Shown here piece by piece: positions 1 to 8,751 of a DNA stretch of 61,549 nt. The notes under the pieces were generated by a model. It worked only from the letters and a program-made list of their open reading frames with translations. It did no database searches and was not told the origin of the DNA. The stretch spans positions 1-61,549 of the forward strand of contig NZ_JAPZSY010000014.1 in the NCBI RefSeq assembly GCF_027532025.1, written 5' to 3'. Within the stretch, counting starts at the first letter, position 1, and each line of letters begins with the position of its first letter. A program made the position numbers and the translations under genes. The stretch is from Inhella sp. GTDB taxonomy: Bacteria > Pseudomonadota > Gammaproteobacteria > Burkholderiales > Burkholderiaceae_C.

Positions 1-432
1 CTCAAACTTGTCGATGCCGTCGACCTTGAGCGTGCGCGGTTGGAACGAGCCCACGCCGCCGGCGATGAAGATGGTCTTGGTCAGGAACTGCGTGCCCTTG
101 CTGGTGGCGACGAAGAAGCGGCCGTCGTCTTGCTTCTCGACGGTGGTGACTTCCTGGCCCAGGTGGAAGGTCGCGCCGAAGGGCTCGATCTGCTTGAGCA
201 GGTTGTCGGTCAGCTCTTTGCCGGTGACCACCGGCAGTGCCGGGATGTCGTAAATCGGCTTGTCGGGGTACAGCTCGATGCACTGGCCACCGGGGTAGGC
301 CAGGCTGTCGATGATGTGGGCCTTGATCTCGAGCAGGCCGAGCTCAAAGACCTGGAACAGGCCCACGGGGCCGGCGCCAACGATGACGGCGTCGGTCTCG
401 ATGACGCCTGCGGGGGTTTGGTTCTGGGTCAT
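1..432 (-). CDS. ferredoxin--NADP+ reductase, thioredoxin-reductase-like type (partial)
   Basis: The N-terminal 143 residues are present; the gene runs off the left edge. Near residues 17-25 lies an FAD-binding GAGPVGLF motif inside a beta-alpha-beta fold, followed by an AYPGGQC stretch typical of TrxR-like ferredoxin/flavodoxin-NADP reductases. The family moves electrons between NADPH and ferredoxin. ATG at 432-430 directly follows the fdxA stop at 433, so the reductase sits immediately downstream of its probable partner ferredoxin. As the last visible gene of the sulfate-assimilation operon it plausibly feeds CysI through FdxA (inference). The NADPH domain lies outside the window. Confidence 0.85.
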   Translation of the reverse strand, partial: MTQNQTPAGVIETDAVIVGAGPVGLFQVFELGLLEIKAHIIDSLAYPGGQCIELYPDKPIYDIPALPVVTGKELTDNLLKQIEPFGATFHLGQEVTTVEKQDDGRFFVATSKGTQFLTKTIFIAGGVGSFQPRTLKVDGIDKFE

Positions 433-756
433 TTACTTGATCAGCTCGGGCAGCTTGCCCGTCTTGTCTTTCCAGTCGTCGGCGTCGGGCAGCGGGGCCT
501 TGCGCTTGGTGATCGAGGGCCACTTCTTGGCCAGGTCGGCGTTCAGCTTGATCATGTGCTGCTGATCACCGGGCACGTCCTCTTCCGGCACGATGGCGTT
601 GACCGGGCACTCGGGGATGCAGACCGCGCAGTCGATGCACTCGTCCGGGTCGATGGTCAGGAAGTTCGGGCCTTCGCGGAAGCAATCGACAGGGCAGACG
701 TCGACGCAATCGGTGTACTTGCAGCGGATGCAGGCTTCGGTAACGACGTGGGTCAT
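433..756 (-). CDS. fdxA: 7Fe ferredoxin FdxA
   Basis: This 107-residue protein is full length for Azotobacter FdI-type ferredoxins. The N-terminal cysteine cluster begins CIRCKYTDC and continues VDVCPVDC. The second cluster, around residues 38-50, reads [12 protein letters not shown]. The two imply one 3Fe-4S and one 4Fe-4S centre. It is a soluble cytoplasmic low-potential electron carrier. Its ATG overlaps the stop of the upstream methyltransferase gene by 4 nt, and the ferredoxin reductase gene follows directly. The position suggests it carries electrons to sulfite reductase, since no CysJ flavoprotein gene is visible. Confidence 0.93.
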   Translation of the reverse strand: MTHVVTEACIRCKYTDCVDVCPVDCFREGPNFLTIDPDECIDCAVCIPECPVNAIVPEEDVPGDQQHMIKLNADLAKKWPSITKRKAPLPDADDWKDKTGKLPELIK

Positions 757-1586
757 GGTGGCAAGGCTCGCGCGAGGGTTGACGCCGGAAAAGGCAAAGC
801 GCGCGATTTTAGGTGGGGGCGGGGGTTTTCCTGGGGAGGGGTTGGGAAGCCGCAGCCGGCGTGTACCGGCTTTGCCACAACGGCGCCGACTTCTTGGGCG
901 CCCACGCCCACGGTGACGACGGTCGGCCGACCGGCGTGCAGTGCTTGGGCATCGGCCAAATCGGCCAGTGCATGGCTGCTGTGCAGGGCATCGGCACAGC
1001 CAGCGCGGCTCACCACCAGGGCGGGGGTTTCGGCGGGCCAGCCGGCTGCCAGCAGACGGCGGCGCAGGGCGGGCAGTTGGCGGCCGGCCATGTAGAAGAC
1101 CTCGGTGTCGGCAGTCTTACCGGCATGCAGGTCGCCCTCGCGGGTCATGGCCGTGGTCAGGGCCACGGTGCGGCCGCTGCCACGGCGTGTCAGAGGGCGT
1201 TGGGTTTCGGCCGCGGCAGCCGAGGCGGCGGTCACGCCCGGCACCACCTCGCTGGCGATGCCGGCCTGCGCCAGCGCTTCGAGTTCTTCTTCGAGACGTC
1301 CGAACACCGAAGCGTCGCCACCCTTGAGGCGCACCACCAAGCCGGTGGCGGTTTGGGCGTACTGCACCAGCAGGGCGTTGATGTCACTTTGCTTGGCGGC
1401 GTGGTCGAAGCCGCGCTTGCCCACGTCCACCCAGGTGGCCTGGGGGGCGAAGGCCCGCAGGGCCGGGTCGGTCAGCGCGTCAAACAGCACGACCGCGGCT
1501 TGGCTCAGGCGTTGCACGCCACGCAGGGTGATGAGGTCGGCGGCGCCGGGACCGGCGCTGACGAAGCTGACCCGCACGCTCACCAC
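753..1586 (-). CDS. cobA: uroporphyrinogen-III C-methyltransferase (siroheme synthesis)
   Basis: 277 residues with the SUMT fold: [12 protein letters not shown] near residue 12, the [12 protein letters not shown] loop near 85, and a [12 protein letters not shown] segment. It uses two S-adenosylmethionines to turn uroporphyrinogen III into precorrin-2, the route to siroheme, the cofactor of CysI encoded in the same operon. No CysG-type dehydrogenase/ferrochelatase domain is fused. The start is a GTG overlapping the cysN stop (GTG GTG AGC; the exact GTG is uncertain). The last 40 or so residues are a Pro/Arg-rich extension beyond the usual domain, ending in a 4-nt overlap with fdxA. Confidence 0.9.
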   Translation of the reverse strand: MVSVRVSFVSAGPGAADLITLRGVQRLSQAAVVLFDALTDPALRAFAPQATWVDVGKRGFDHAAKQSDINALLVQYAQTATGLVVRLKGGDASVFGRLEEELEALAQAGIASEVVPGVTAASAAAAETQRPLTRRGSGRTVALTTAMTREGDLHAGKTADTEVFYMAGRQLPALRRRLLAAGWPAETPALVVSRAGCADALHSSHALADLADAQALHAGRPTVVTVGVGAQEVGAVVAKPVHAGCGFPTPPQENPRPHLKSRALPFPASTLARALPP

Positions 1587-2869
1587 GCGTCGTCCTCGGC
1601 CGGGGCGGGGATGGCGTCGACCAGCAACGCACCGCTGGTGCGGTGGCTGGCCGGGTCGACCACGATCAGCGCGCCGCCCACGCGGTTGTCGGCGAAGGGC
1701 TCCACGGGCAGGGCGTGCTGCACCTCCATCTGCACGCGGCCGATGGCGTTCACGGGCAGTTCGTGCGCGTCCTGCGGCTGCAGGGTGTGGATGTCGAGCA
1801 CCGAGTCGATGCTGCTGATGCGGGCCTGCACCCAGCGGTTGCCGTGGCGCACCCAGTACTTGCGGCCGGGCTTGGCGGGTTCCGTGTCCAGCCAGGCCAA
1901 GGTGGCCGGGAAGTGCGTGCGGGAGTCGGCCGTCTCGGGGGTGACGATCCAGTCACCGCGGCTCACGTCCAGCTGGCGGTCGAGGATCAGGCCGGCCGAC
2001 TCGCCAGCCTTGGCGTCGCCGACCTCGTCGCCGGCACGGCGCAAGGCGGCCACGATGGCGCGTTGGCGGCTGGGCAACACCTCGATTTCGTCGCCCACCT
2101 TCACGCCGCCGTGGGCGATGCGGCCCCACAACACGCGCGGCTGGAAGCCGGCGCCTTCGGTCTGGTAAGCGTCCTTCTGCACGAACTGCACGGGCAGGCT
2201 CAAGGGGGCGTCGGTGCGCTCTTGCGTGGTGGGCAGGCCTTCCAGCACCTGCAGCAGCGAGGGGCCGTCCCACCAGGGGGCGTCGAGCGGCTGGGTGACG
2301 TTGTCGCCGCGCAGCGCGCTCACCGGCACGGTGGCGGCCACGTTCAGGCCGGCCGCCTGGGCGAAGGCCTCCAGAGCGGCCTTGACCTTGGCGAAGCCGG
2401 GACCCGGCTCGGCCAGCGCGTCGATCTTGTTCACGGCGAACACGATGCTGGGCACGCGCAGCAGCTGCGCCAGCAGGCTGTGGCGGCGGGTTTGCGGCAG
2501 CAGGGCCACCTCGGGCTGGCTCAGGTCGAGCTTGGTCACGTCCACCAGCACCACGGCGGCGTCACTGCCCGCGGCGGCCGTCACCATGTTGCGCGTGTAC
2601 TGCTCGTGGCCGGGGGCGTCGGCAATGATGAACTTGCGCGTTTTGGTGGCGAAGTAGCGGTAGGCCACGTCGATGGTGATGCCTTGCTCGCGCTCGGCCT
2701 CGAGACCGTCGGTCAGCAGGCTCAGGTCCAGGGGCTTGCCGACGGCGCGGCGGGCCAGCACGTCGAGTTGGTCGGCCAGGATGGCCTGGCTGTCGAACAG
2801 CAGCCGGCCGATGAGGGTGCTTTTGCCGTCGTCGACGGAGCCAGCGGTGAGGAAGCGAAGGGCTTGCAT
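1580..2869 (-). CDS. cysN: sulfate adenylyltransferase subunit 1 (GTPase) CysN
   Basis: 429 residues with translational-GTPase motifs: GSVDDGKSTLIG at residues 10-21, DAPGHEQY near 84 and VNKIDAL near 141. CysN hydrolyses GTP to drive formation of adenosine 5-phosphosulfate from sulfate and ATP by its partner CysD. No APS-kinase (CysC) domain is fused at the C-terminus, which fits an APS-reductase route that skips PAPS. It lies 114 nt downstream of cysD, separated by a palindromic repeat, and overlaps the methyltransferase gene downstream. Confidence 0.95.
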   Translation of the reverse strand: MQALRFLTAGSVDDGKSTLIGRLLFDSQAILADQLDVLARRAVGKPLDLSLLTDGLEAEREQGITIDVAYRYFATKTRKFIIADAPGHEQYTRNMVTAAAGSDAAVVLVDVTKLDLSQPEVALLPQTRRHSLLAQLLRVPSIVFAVNKIDALAEPGPGFAKVKAALEAFAQAAGLNVAATVPVSALRGDNVTQPLDAPWWDGPSLLQVLEGLPTTQERTDAPLSLPVQFVQKDAYQTEGAGFQPRVLWGRIAHGGVKVGDEIEVLPSRQRAIVAALRRAGDEVGDAKAGESAGLILDRQLDVSRGDWIVTPETADSRTHFPATLAWLDTEPAKPGRKYWVRHGNRWVQARISSIDSVLDIHTLQPQDAHELPVNAIGRVQMEVQHALPVEPFADNRVGGALIVVDPASHRTSGALLVDAIPAPAEDDAW

Positions 2870-2890
2870 GGGTGGGATGGGTCTCGGTGC

Positions 2891-2958
2891 CCGTTCGCCC
2901 TGAGGTATCGAAGGGCCGCGGGGTGAGCGCGGGGGCTTCGATACCTCAGCCCGAACGG
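2891..2958. repeat. REP-like long inverted repeat between cysD and cysN
   Basis: Two 23-nt arms (2891-2913 and 2936-2958) pair with only two mismatched positions, around a 22-nt GC-rich loop. The outer part of the right arm is CTCAGCCCGAACGG and the inner part CTTCGATAC. This matches, from memory, a widespread intergenic palindrome of Burkholderiales and sphingomonads. It occupies most of the 114-nt cysD-cysN gap, so the transcript would carry a strong hairpin. It could stabilise the upstream message or attenuate cysN; no run of T follows on the minus strand, so it is not a typical terminator. Confidence 0.8.
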
Positions 2959-2983
2959 TGGTGGGAAGGCGGCCGGGAAGGCG

Positions 2984-3949
2984 TTAGAAATAACCCTCTT
3001 TCTTGCGCTTTTCCATCGAGGCTTCGCTGGTGCGGTCGTCCATGCGCGTGGCCCCGCGCTCGCTGACGGTCACGGTCAGCGTTTCGGCCACCACCTCGGT
3101 GGCGTTGCGGGCCGGGCTTTCCACGGGGCAGGTGCAGGTCATGTCGCCCACGGTGCGGAAGCGCACCTCCACCGTCTCCACCGTTTCACCGTCTTGCGGC
3201 GGCGTCACCTCGGTCAGCGGCACCAGCAGGCCCTTGCGCCGCATCACTTGGCGCTGGTGCGCGTAGTACATGGGCGGCAGCGGGATGCTTTCACGGGCGA
3301 TGTACAGCCACACGTCCAGCTCGGTCCAGTTGCTGATGGGGAAGCAGCGGAAGTGCTCGCCCGGGCGGATGCGGGTGTTGAACAGGGTCCACAGTTCGGG
3401 GCGCTGCTCCTTGGGCTGCCATTGGCCGAAGCTGTCGCGGTGGCTGAAGATGCGTTCCTTGGCGCGGGCCTTCTCTTCGTCGCGGCGGGCGCCGCCGATG
3501 AGGGCGTCGAACTTGTGCTCTTCGATGGTCTCCAGCAGCGTCACCGTCTGGTGGCCGTTGCGGCTTTCCAGCGGGTGGGCCAGGCGGATGGTGCCCTTGG
3601 CCATGCTGTCTTCCAGGTGGCCGACCACCAGGCGCTCTTGCATGGTGGCCACGCGCTCGTCGCGGAAGGCGATGACCTCGGGGAAGTTGTGACCCGTGTC
3701 GATGTGCACCAGCGGGAAGGGCAGCTGCCCGCGGAAGCCGCTGGGGTGGCTGGCGTCCTTCAGCTTGAAGGCCTTCTCGGCGAGGCGCAGGACGACGCAG
3801 CTGTCCTTGCCGCCGCTGAACAGCAGGGCGGGGCGCTCGAAGCTGGCGGCCACCTCGCGCAAGATGAAGATGGCTTCTTCTTCCAGCGCATCGAGGTGCG
3901 CGTGGTCGACGTCGGGAATGAGGTTTTCAGGCTTCACAGCAGCATTCAT
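2984..3949 (-). CDS. cysD: sulfate adenylyltransferase subunit 2 CysD
   Basis: 321 residues. The PP-loop nucleotide-binding motif LLFSGGKDS lies near residue 42, and a GGARRDEEKARAKER segment near residue 160 is typical of CysD. It forms APS from ATP and sulfate together with CysN. I chose the ATG at 3949, which overlaps the cysH stop in an ATGA; the same frame is open further upstream, but that part would lie inside cysH and has no family similarity. Confidence 0.95.
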   Translation of the reverse strand: MNAAVKPENLIPDVDHAHLDALEEEAIFILREVAASFERPALLFSGGKDSCVVLRLAEKAFKLKDASHPSGFRGQLPFPLVHIDTGHNFPEVIAFRDERVATMQERLVVGHLEDSMAKGTIRLAHPLESRNGHQTVTLLETIEEHKFDALIGGARRDEEKARAKERIFSHRDSFGQWQPKEQRPELWTLFNTRIRPGEHFRCFPISNWTELDVWLYIARESIPLPPMYYAHQRQVMRRKGLLVPLTEVTPPQDGETVETVEVRFRTVGDMTCTCPVESPARNATEVVAETLTVTVSERGATRMDDRTSEASMEKRKKEGYF

Positions 3950-4716
3950 GATTTCGCGTGCAGACCGCACTCTTTCGTGGAGTCTTCCCACCACCAACGC
4001 CCAGCGCGGAAGTCCTCGCCCACGGCAATGGCGCGGGTGCAAGGCGCGCAGCCGATGCTGGGCATGAACTGGTCGTGCAGCGGGTTGGTGGGCACGGCAA
4101 ATCGCTCGACGTAGGCCCAGACTTCGGCCCAGGTCCAGTCGGCGATGGGGCTGATTTTCCGGCGGCTCATGTTGGGCGTCATGCCGTCGTCCTCGTCAAA
4201 CGCCACCTCGGCGCGGGCGCCCGATTGCTCGCGGCGCAGGCCGGTGATCCAGGCGCTGCGGCCGGCCAACATGCGGCCCAGGGGCTCGAGCTTGCGCACG
4301 CCGCAGCAGGCCTTGCGCAGCTCGATGGACTTGAACATGGCGTCCTCGCCCTCGCGCTTCACAAAGGCAATGACTTGCTCTTGTTGGGGCTGGAACACGG
4401 TCACGTCCCGCCCGTACTGGGCCTGGATGCGCGGCAACAGGCCCAGGGTTTCCGGGTGCAGCTTGCCGGTGTCCAGCGTGGCGATGTCGATGGGCAGCTG
4501 GTGGCGGGCGATCAGGTCGGTGACGACCATGTCTTCCACGCCCAGGCTGCTGCTTTGCACCAGACCCTGGCCGTGGGCGATGCTGGCCTCGCGCAGGCGC
4601 TGCACGGCGGCCTCGATCTTGGCGTCCAGCGCCGGGCTCCAGCGCGCGTACAACGCGATGGCATTGCCCGCGGTCGCGGAGGCCGGGGCGGCCCAAGGCA
4701 GGGCGCTGCTGCTCAT
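3946..4716 (-). CDS. cysH: assimilatory adenylylsulfate (APS) reductase CysH
   Basis: 256 residues. The Cys-Cys pair in KACCGVRK and the CxxC in GCAPC form the 4Fe-4S ligand set that distinguishes bacterial APS reductases from PAPS reductases. The catalytic cysteine is in the C-terminal ECGLH motif. The enzyme reduces APS to sulfite with thioredoxin as the usual donor. Absence of a CysC domain in the window agrees with APS as substrate. It overlaps cysD by 4 nt and the upstream DUF934 gene by 4 nt, so translation is probably coupled. Confidence 0.94.
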   Translation of the reverse strand: MSSSALPWAAPASATAGNAIALYARWSPALDAKIEAAVQRLREASIAHGQGLVQSSSLGVEDMVVTDLIARHQLPIDIATLDTGKLHPETLGLLPRIQAQYGRDVTVFQPQQEQVIAFVKREGEDAMFKSIELRKACCGVRKLEPLGRMLAGRSAWITGLRREQSGARAEVAFDEDDGMTPNMSRRKISPIADWTWAEVWAYVERFAVPTNPLHDQFMPSIGCAPCTRAIAVGEDFRAGRWWWEDSTKECGLHAKS

Positions 4717-5195
4717 CGGGCGAACACCGGCGCTGTGGCGTGCACGTCGCCTTGGTAGAAGCCTTGCGGGAAGAAGGCCAGCGCGCGCTCGGCCGCGGCT
4801 TGGCTTTGGTCGCCGCGCAGTTGCACCTCGCTGAAACCGGTGCGGTGCAGCAGCTGCATCATGTCCACCAGCACCTGGCCGCTGGCGCGGATGGCGCCGG
4901 CAAAGCGGTAGCGGGCGCGAAGCAATCGAGCCTGGCTGTAGGCGCGGCCGTCGGTCCACTTGGGGAAGTCCAGCACCACCAGGGCGATGCGGTCCAGGTC
5001 GGGGGCCAGCTGCGCGATGTCGGCGTCGTTGGGGAACTCGATGGCCACGGGCAGGTCCGCCGGCCAGTGGCTGCGCACGGCGTGCCATTGCTCCAGGCTC
5101 AGCAGGCGATTCGGCGCGGGATCGGGGTCGGGCTTGGGGCCGTCTTCGCCCACCGCGTGCTGCCAAAGGTCGTGGTGCAGGTCGATGTACTTCAT
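4713..5195 (-). CDS. DUF934 sulfate-assimilation protein
   Basis: 160-residue soluble protein of the DUF934 family, which is regularly encoded between cysI and cysH in proteobacteria. Its molecular role is not firmly established; it is usually regarded as an accessory of sulfite/APS reduction. The central VVLDFPKWTDGRAYSQARLLR stretch is the family signature. I chose the ATG at 5195, 11 nt after the cysI stop; upstream codons in this frame lie in cysI and look like shadow sequence. The stop overlaps the cysH start. Confidence 0.88.
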   Translation of the reverse strand: MKYIDLHHDLWQHAVGEDGPKPDPDPAPNRLLSLEQWHAVRSHWPADLPVAIEFPNDADIAQLAPDLDRIALVVLDFPKWTDGRAYSQARLLRARYRFAGAIRASGQVLVDMMQLLHRTGFSEVQLRGDQSQAAAERALAFFPQGFYQGDVHATAPVFAR

Positions 5196-5206
5196 GGCAA
5201 TTCCGA

Positions 5207-6928
5207 TCACGCTCGCGCGGTGGCCACGCGCACGGCGTTGGCGGCGGCCTTGAAGGGGTCCAGGCCGAGGCGTTTGACGGCGTCGACGAAGCGCTCGCCA
5301 CTCAGGCGCTGGGCCTTGTAGGTGTCGAGCACGGCCTCGATGGCGTCGGCGATCTCGTCGGCCGCGAAGCTCGGGCCGATGACCTTGCCGGCCACGGCCG
5401 GGCCGCTCAGGGTGGAGCCGTCGCTGCCGCCCAGGGTCAGCTGGTACCACTCGGTGCCGTCCTTGTCGACGCCCAGCACGCCGATGTGGCCGCTGTGGTG
5501 GTGGCCGCAGGAATTGATGCAGCCGCTGATGTGCAGGTCGATGTCGCCCAGGTCTTCCAGCTCGTCGAGGTCTTGGTAGCGCTCGGCGATGTCGGCGGCG
5601 ATGGGCAGCGAGCGGGCGTTGGCCAGCGCGCAGTAGTCGCCCCCGGGGCAGGCGATCTGGTCGGTCAGGCGGCCGGCGTTGGGCGTGGCGAAGCCGGCGG
5701 CGCGCGCGGCCTGGAACAGCTCCGGCAGGTCGGCCTCTTTCACCCAGGGCAGCACGAGGTTTTGGCGGTGGCTCACGCGCAGCTCGCCGTGGCTGAAGCG
5801 GTCGGCCAGCGCGGCGGCGGTGTCCATCACGTCGGCCGTGGTGTCGCCCGGTGGGATGCCCACGCGCTTGAGGCTCAGGGTCACGGCGCGGTGGCCGCTG
5901 ACGCGGTGGCCGTGCACGTTGCGCTGCAGCCAGCGCTGGTAGGCGGGCTCGGCGTTCAGTGCGGCCACGTCGATGGCGGGCGCGGCTTGCAGCCCTTCCG
6001 GGTCGACAAAGCCGGCCTTCACGCGGGCCAGTTCGGCCTCGGGGATCAGGTGCTCGTGGCCACCGGCGTCATCCGCCAAGATGGCGGCGAACTCGGCGTT
6101 CACGGCGTCGACAAACTTTTGCCCTTCGGCCTTCACCAAGATCTTGATGCGGGCCTTGTAGAGGTTGTCGCGGCGGCCGGCCAGGTTGTAGACGCGGACG
6201 ATGGCTTCGATGAAGACCAGGATCTGCTGCCAGGGCACGAAGGCGTTGATCTCGGTGGCAATGATGGGCGTGCGCCCCATGCCGCCGCCCACGAAGACCT
6301 GGAAGCCCACCTCGCCGGCGGCGTTCTTCTTCAGCTGCAAGCCGATGTCGTGCCACAGGATGGCAGCGCGGTCTTCGGCGGCGCCGCTCACGGCGATCTT
6401 GAACTTGCGCGGCAGGTGGGCGAACTCGGGGTGGAGCGTGGACCACTGGCGCAGGATTTCGCAATACGGCCGCGCGTCCTCGATCTCGTCGGGCGCGATG
6501 CCCACGAACGCGTCGCTGGTGATGTTGCGGATGCAGTTGCCGCTGGTCTGGATGCCGTGCATGTCCACGGCGGCCAGCAGGTCCATCACGTCGGCGCTCT
6601 TGTCCAGCGGGATCCAGTTGTACTGCAGGTTTTGGCGCGTGGTGAAGTGGCCGTAGCCGCCCTGACCGGCGAAGGGGCCGCTGCTCACCACGTCGTACTC
6701 GCGGGCGATCTTGGCCAGTTGGCGCAGCTGGCGGCTGCTCAGCTCGCCGTAGGGAATGGCCACGCGCAGCATGGGTGCGTGGCGCTGCACGTACCAGCCG
6801 TTTTGCAGGCGCAGCGGGCGGAAGTCGTCGGTGCTCAGCTCGCCGCGCAGGTGGCGCTCGAGCTGGTCGCGGTACTGTGCGGCACGTTGGTGGACGAACT
6901 GACGGTCGAAGTCGGTGTAACGGTACAT
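5207..6928 (-). CDS. cysI: sulfite reductase hemoprotein CysI
   Basis: 573 residues, the usual length for siroheme sulfite reductases. The C-terminal half carries the 4Fe-4S/siroheme ligands: CPGGDYC (C-x5-C) followed about 40 residues later by GCINSCGHH (C-x3-C). An NCIRNITSD segment and two ferredoxin-like half-domains are also present. It reduces sulfite to sulfide with six electrons. No CysJ gene is in the operon; FdxA and its reductase are, so electrons may come from ferredoxin. It is 5 nt downstream of the exporter gene. Confidence 0.94.
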   Translation of the reverse strand: MYRYTDFDRQFVHQRAAQYRDQLERHLRGELSTDDFRPLRLQNGWYVQRHAPMLRVAIPYGELSSRQLRQLAKIAREYDVVSSGPFAGQGGYGHFTTRQNLQYNWIPLDKSADVMDLLAAVDMHGIQTSGNCIRNITSDAFVGIAPDEIEDARPYCEILRQWSTLHPEFAHLPRKFKIAVSGAAEDRAAILWHDIGLQLKKNAAGEVGFQVFVGGGMGRTPIIATEINAFVPWQQILVFIEAIVRVYNLAGRRDNLYKARIKILVKAEGQKFVDAVNAEFAAILADDAGGHEHLIPEAELARVKAGFVDPEGLQAAPAIDVAALNAEPAYQRWLQRNVHGHRVSGHRAVTLSLKRVGIPPGDTTADVMDTAAALADRFSHGELRVSHRQNLVLPWVKEADLPELFQAARAAGFATPNAGRLTDQIACPGGDYCALANARSLPIAADIAERYQDLDELEDLGDIDLHISGCINSCGHHHSGHIGVLGVDKDGTEWYQLTLGGSDGSTLSGPAVAGKVIGPSFAADEIADAIEAVLDTYKAQRLSGERFVDAVKRLGLDPFKAAANAVRVATARA

Positions 6929-6933
6929 AAGCT

Positions 6934-7917
6934 TCAGGCCAGGGCCTTCCAGAGGTTGAAGGCGCTGATCAACACGATGACGGTGCCCACCAACGCCAAC
7001 AGGGCCTTGGTGTGCAGCTTGCTAGTAAGTAGGGCGGCAAAAGGGGCAGCGAACAGGCCGCCGACCACCAGGCCGGCCACCGTCGTCCAGGGGCTTTCGC
7101 CCACGAGCACGGCGAACACGCCGGCGCTGATGAAGGTCAGGAAGAACTCGGCCAGGTTCACCGAGCCGATGGTCATACGCGGGTCGTTGCCGGTACCCAC
7201 CAAGGTGGTGGTCACCACCGGGCCCCAGCCGCCACCGCCGACCGCGTCGACAAAGCCGCCGAACAGACCCAGCTTGGCCACGTGCTTGGGCTCCTCGCGG
7301 CGCGGCTTGATCTTGCGAAAGATCTTGCTGATGACATAGAGCCCCATCAGCATCAGGTAGCCGGCGATGAAGGGCTTGATCAGGTTGCCATCCACGCTGG
7401 ACACCACCCAGGCGCCCGCGGCCGCACCGATCATCCCGGGCACCAACAGGCGCAAGAACAGGCGCTTGTTCACGTTGCCCAGCTTGATGTGCGAGATGCC
7501 CGACACACCGGTGGTGAACACCTCGGCAATGTGCACCGAAGCACTGGCCACCGCCGGGCTGGTGCCCGTGGCCAGCAGGAAGCTGGTGCTGGTGATGCCG
7601 TAGGCCATGCCCAGCGCCCCGTCGACCGTCTGGGCCAACAGGCCCACGGCGGCGGCCAACCAAAACTCGCGGCTTTGCAGGGCTTGAACGATCAGCTCGA
7701 AGCCGCTGTGCCCCGCACCGGGTTGGGTGAACAGTCGTGTCGCCAAGGCGATGGTCAGCGCCATCAGCAGGAACACCACCGACCACATGGCAAAGCGCAG
7801 CACAGGGTGGTGCGGGTCGTGGGCGTGGGTCACCGCGTTTTCCAGGGGCGGCAGGCCCAGGGCCGCGTGTTCGGCGTTCACCGGGTTGTCGCTGAGGTCG
7901 AGGTCGCGGATTTTCAT
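6934..7917 (-). CDS. TauE/SafE family (TSUP) membrane permease
   Basis: 327-residue integral membrane protein with a 40-residue hydrophilic N-terminus, a lone first helix, then two sets of helices separated by a basic loop (FRKIKPRREEPKH). Gly-rich repeated half-sites such as DGALGMAYGITS and DAVGGGGWGPVVT mark the two TSUP halves. Family members move sulfite, sulfonates or related sulfur anions across the inner membrane. As first gene of the cys operon it could export excess sulfite or import an inorganic sulfur source; direction cannot be read from sequence. Confidence 0.88.
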   Translation of the reverse strand: MKIRDLDLSDNPVNAEHAALGLPPLENAVTHAHDPHHPVLRFAMWSVVFLLMALTIALATRLFTQPGAGHSGFELIVQALQSREFWLAAAVGLLAQTVDGALGMAYGITSTSFLLATGTSPAVASASVHIAEVFTTGVSGISHIKLGNVNKRLFLRLLVPGMIGAAAGAWVVSSVDGNLIKPFIAGYLMLMGLYVISKIFRKIKPRREEPKHVAKLGLFGGFVDAVGGGGWGPVVTTTLVGTGNDPRMTIGSVNLAEFFLTFISAGVFAVLVGESPWTTVAGLVVGGLFAAPFAALLTSKLHTKALLALVGTVIVLISAFNLWKALA

Positions 7918-7998
7918 GGCGGGCGCGACTCTACGAGGCGGTAGTTATTCCAGCAACGAAGTATTCGTTCTCTTTATATTCAGATGCGGAATATGGCT
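7918..7998 (-). promoter_or_regulatory. probable promoter/operator region of the cys operon
   Basis: This 81-nt gap upstream of the exporter gene is clearly AT-richer than its surroundings. It contains a dyad ATATTC-N7-GAATAT at 7977-7995 that satisfies the T-N11-A rule of LysR-type regulator boxes. A LysR-family activator of the CysB/Cbl kind is the obvious candidate, but CysB sites are weakly conserved, so the assignment is an inference. The dyad also abuts the 3-prime end of the TetR gene. Confidence 0.4.
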
Positions 7999-8652
7999 TC
8001 AGCGACCCGGCTCTCGCCATGTCGCCGCCCCCAGCAGCACCACCCGCAACTGCCTCACGAAGGTTTCCGTCATTTCGGCCTCCAGCAAGGGTTGCTGGGG
8101 GGGCAGGTCCAGCATCTCGGGCGCGGCGGCCAGCATCGTGGTGACCACCAAGCCGCACACCATCTGCAGGCTGGGCGTGGGCATGTCGGGGTAGGCGCCC
8201 AGGTGGCGGAAGTCCTGCGCCATTTCGTGGGTGAAGTGCACCACCTCGTTGCGGATGGCCAGGCGCAGCAGACGGCTGCCGCCCGCGCGCTCGCTCGAGA
8301 TGAAGCGGAACATCGGTCGGTTGGCCTTCACATAGTCGTGGTAGACCTGCACCGATCGCCGCACCACCGAGCCTTGTGCGGTGCCCATGGTTCGTGCCTC
8401 GCGCAGCAGGCGCCTCAGGGTGATCCCCACCTCCTCCACCAGGGCCAGGCCCAGCTCGTCGGTGTTGCGGAAGTGCCGGTAGAAGGCGTTGGGCGCCACG
8501 CCGGCCTCGCGCACGATCTCGCGCAGCGCCAAGCTGGTGAAGCTGCGTCCTTCGTCGATCAGCGTCAGCGCTGCTTGCATCAGCGCCTGGCGTGTCAGGT
8601 CCTTGCGCTCGGCGCGCGACAGGCTGTCCTTGCGAGAGCTGGTGTCGGTCAT
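7999..8652 (-). CDS. TetR-family repressor, FabR/DesT type
   Basis: 217 residues. The N-terminal helix-turn-helix around residues 35-60 contains LALREIVREAGVAPNAFYRHF, close to FabR/DesT of unsaturated fatty acid control. The divergent arrangement with a ferredoxin-type reductase and desaturase is the same as desT-desC-desB of Pseudomonas. It probably senses the saturated:unsaturated acyl-CoA balance and represses the divergent genes. I prefer the ATG at 8652; an upstream in-frame start would run into the operator region. Confidence 0.85.
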   Translation of the reverse strand: MTDTSSRKDSLSRAERKDLTRQALMQAALTLIDEGRSFTSLALREIVREAGVAPNAFYRHFRNTDELGLALVEEVGITLRRLLREARTMGTAQGSVVRRSVQVYHDYVKANRPMFRFISSERAGGSRLLRLAIRNEVVHFTHEMAQDFRHLGAYPDMPTPSLQMVCGLVVTTMLAAAPEMLDLPPQQPLLEAEMTETFVRQLRVVLLGAATWREPGR

Positions 8653-8751
8653 GCCGACATTTTGCCTGCGGCAGGTTGACGGTTGTCGTTTTGGTTTGAC
8701 GACCGTTCTTGGATGCCGTCCTCTAAAGAGAAGGATTGCCGCGCCATTTCG

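Noticed and set aside
3950-4042. N-terminal extension of CysD by 31 residues
   Set aside because: It lies inside cysH, has no family similarity, and an ATG overlapping the cysH stop is the standard coupled start.
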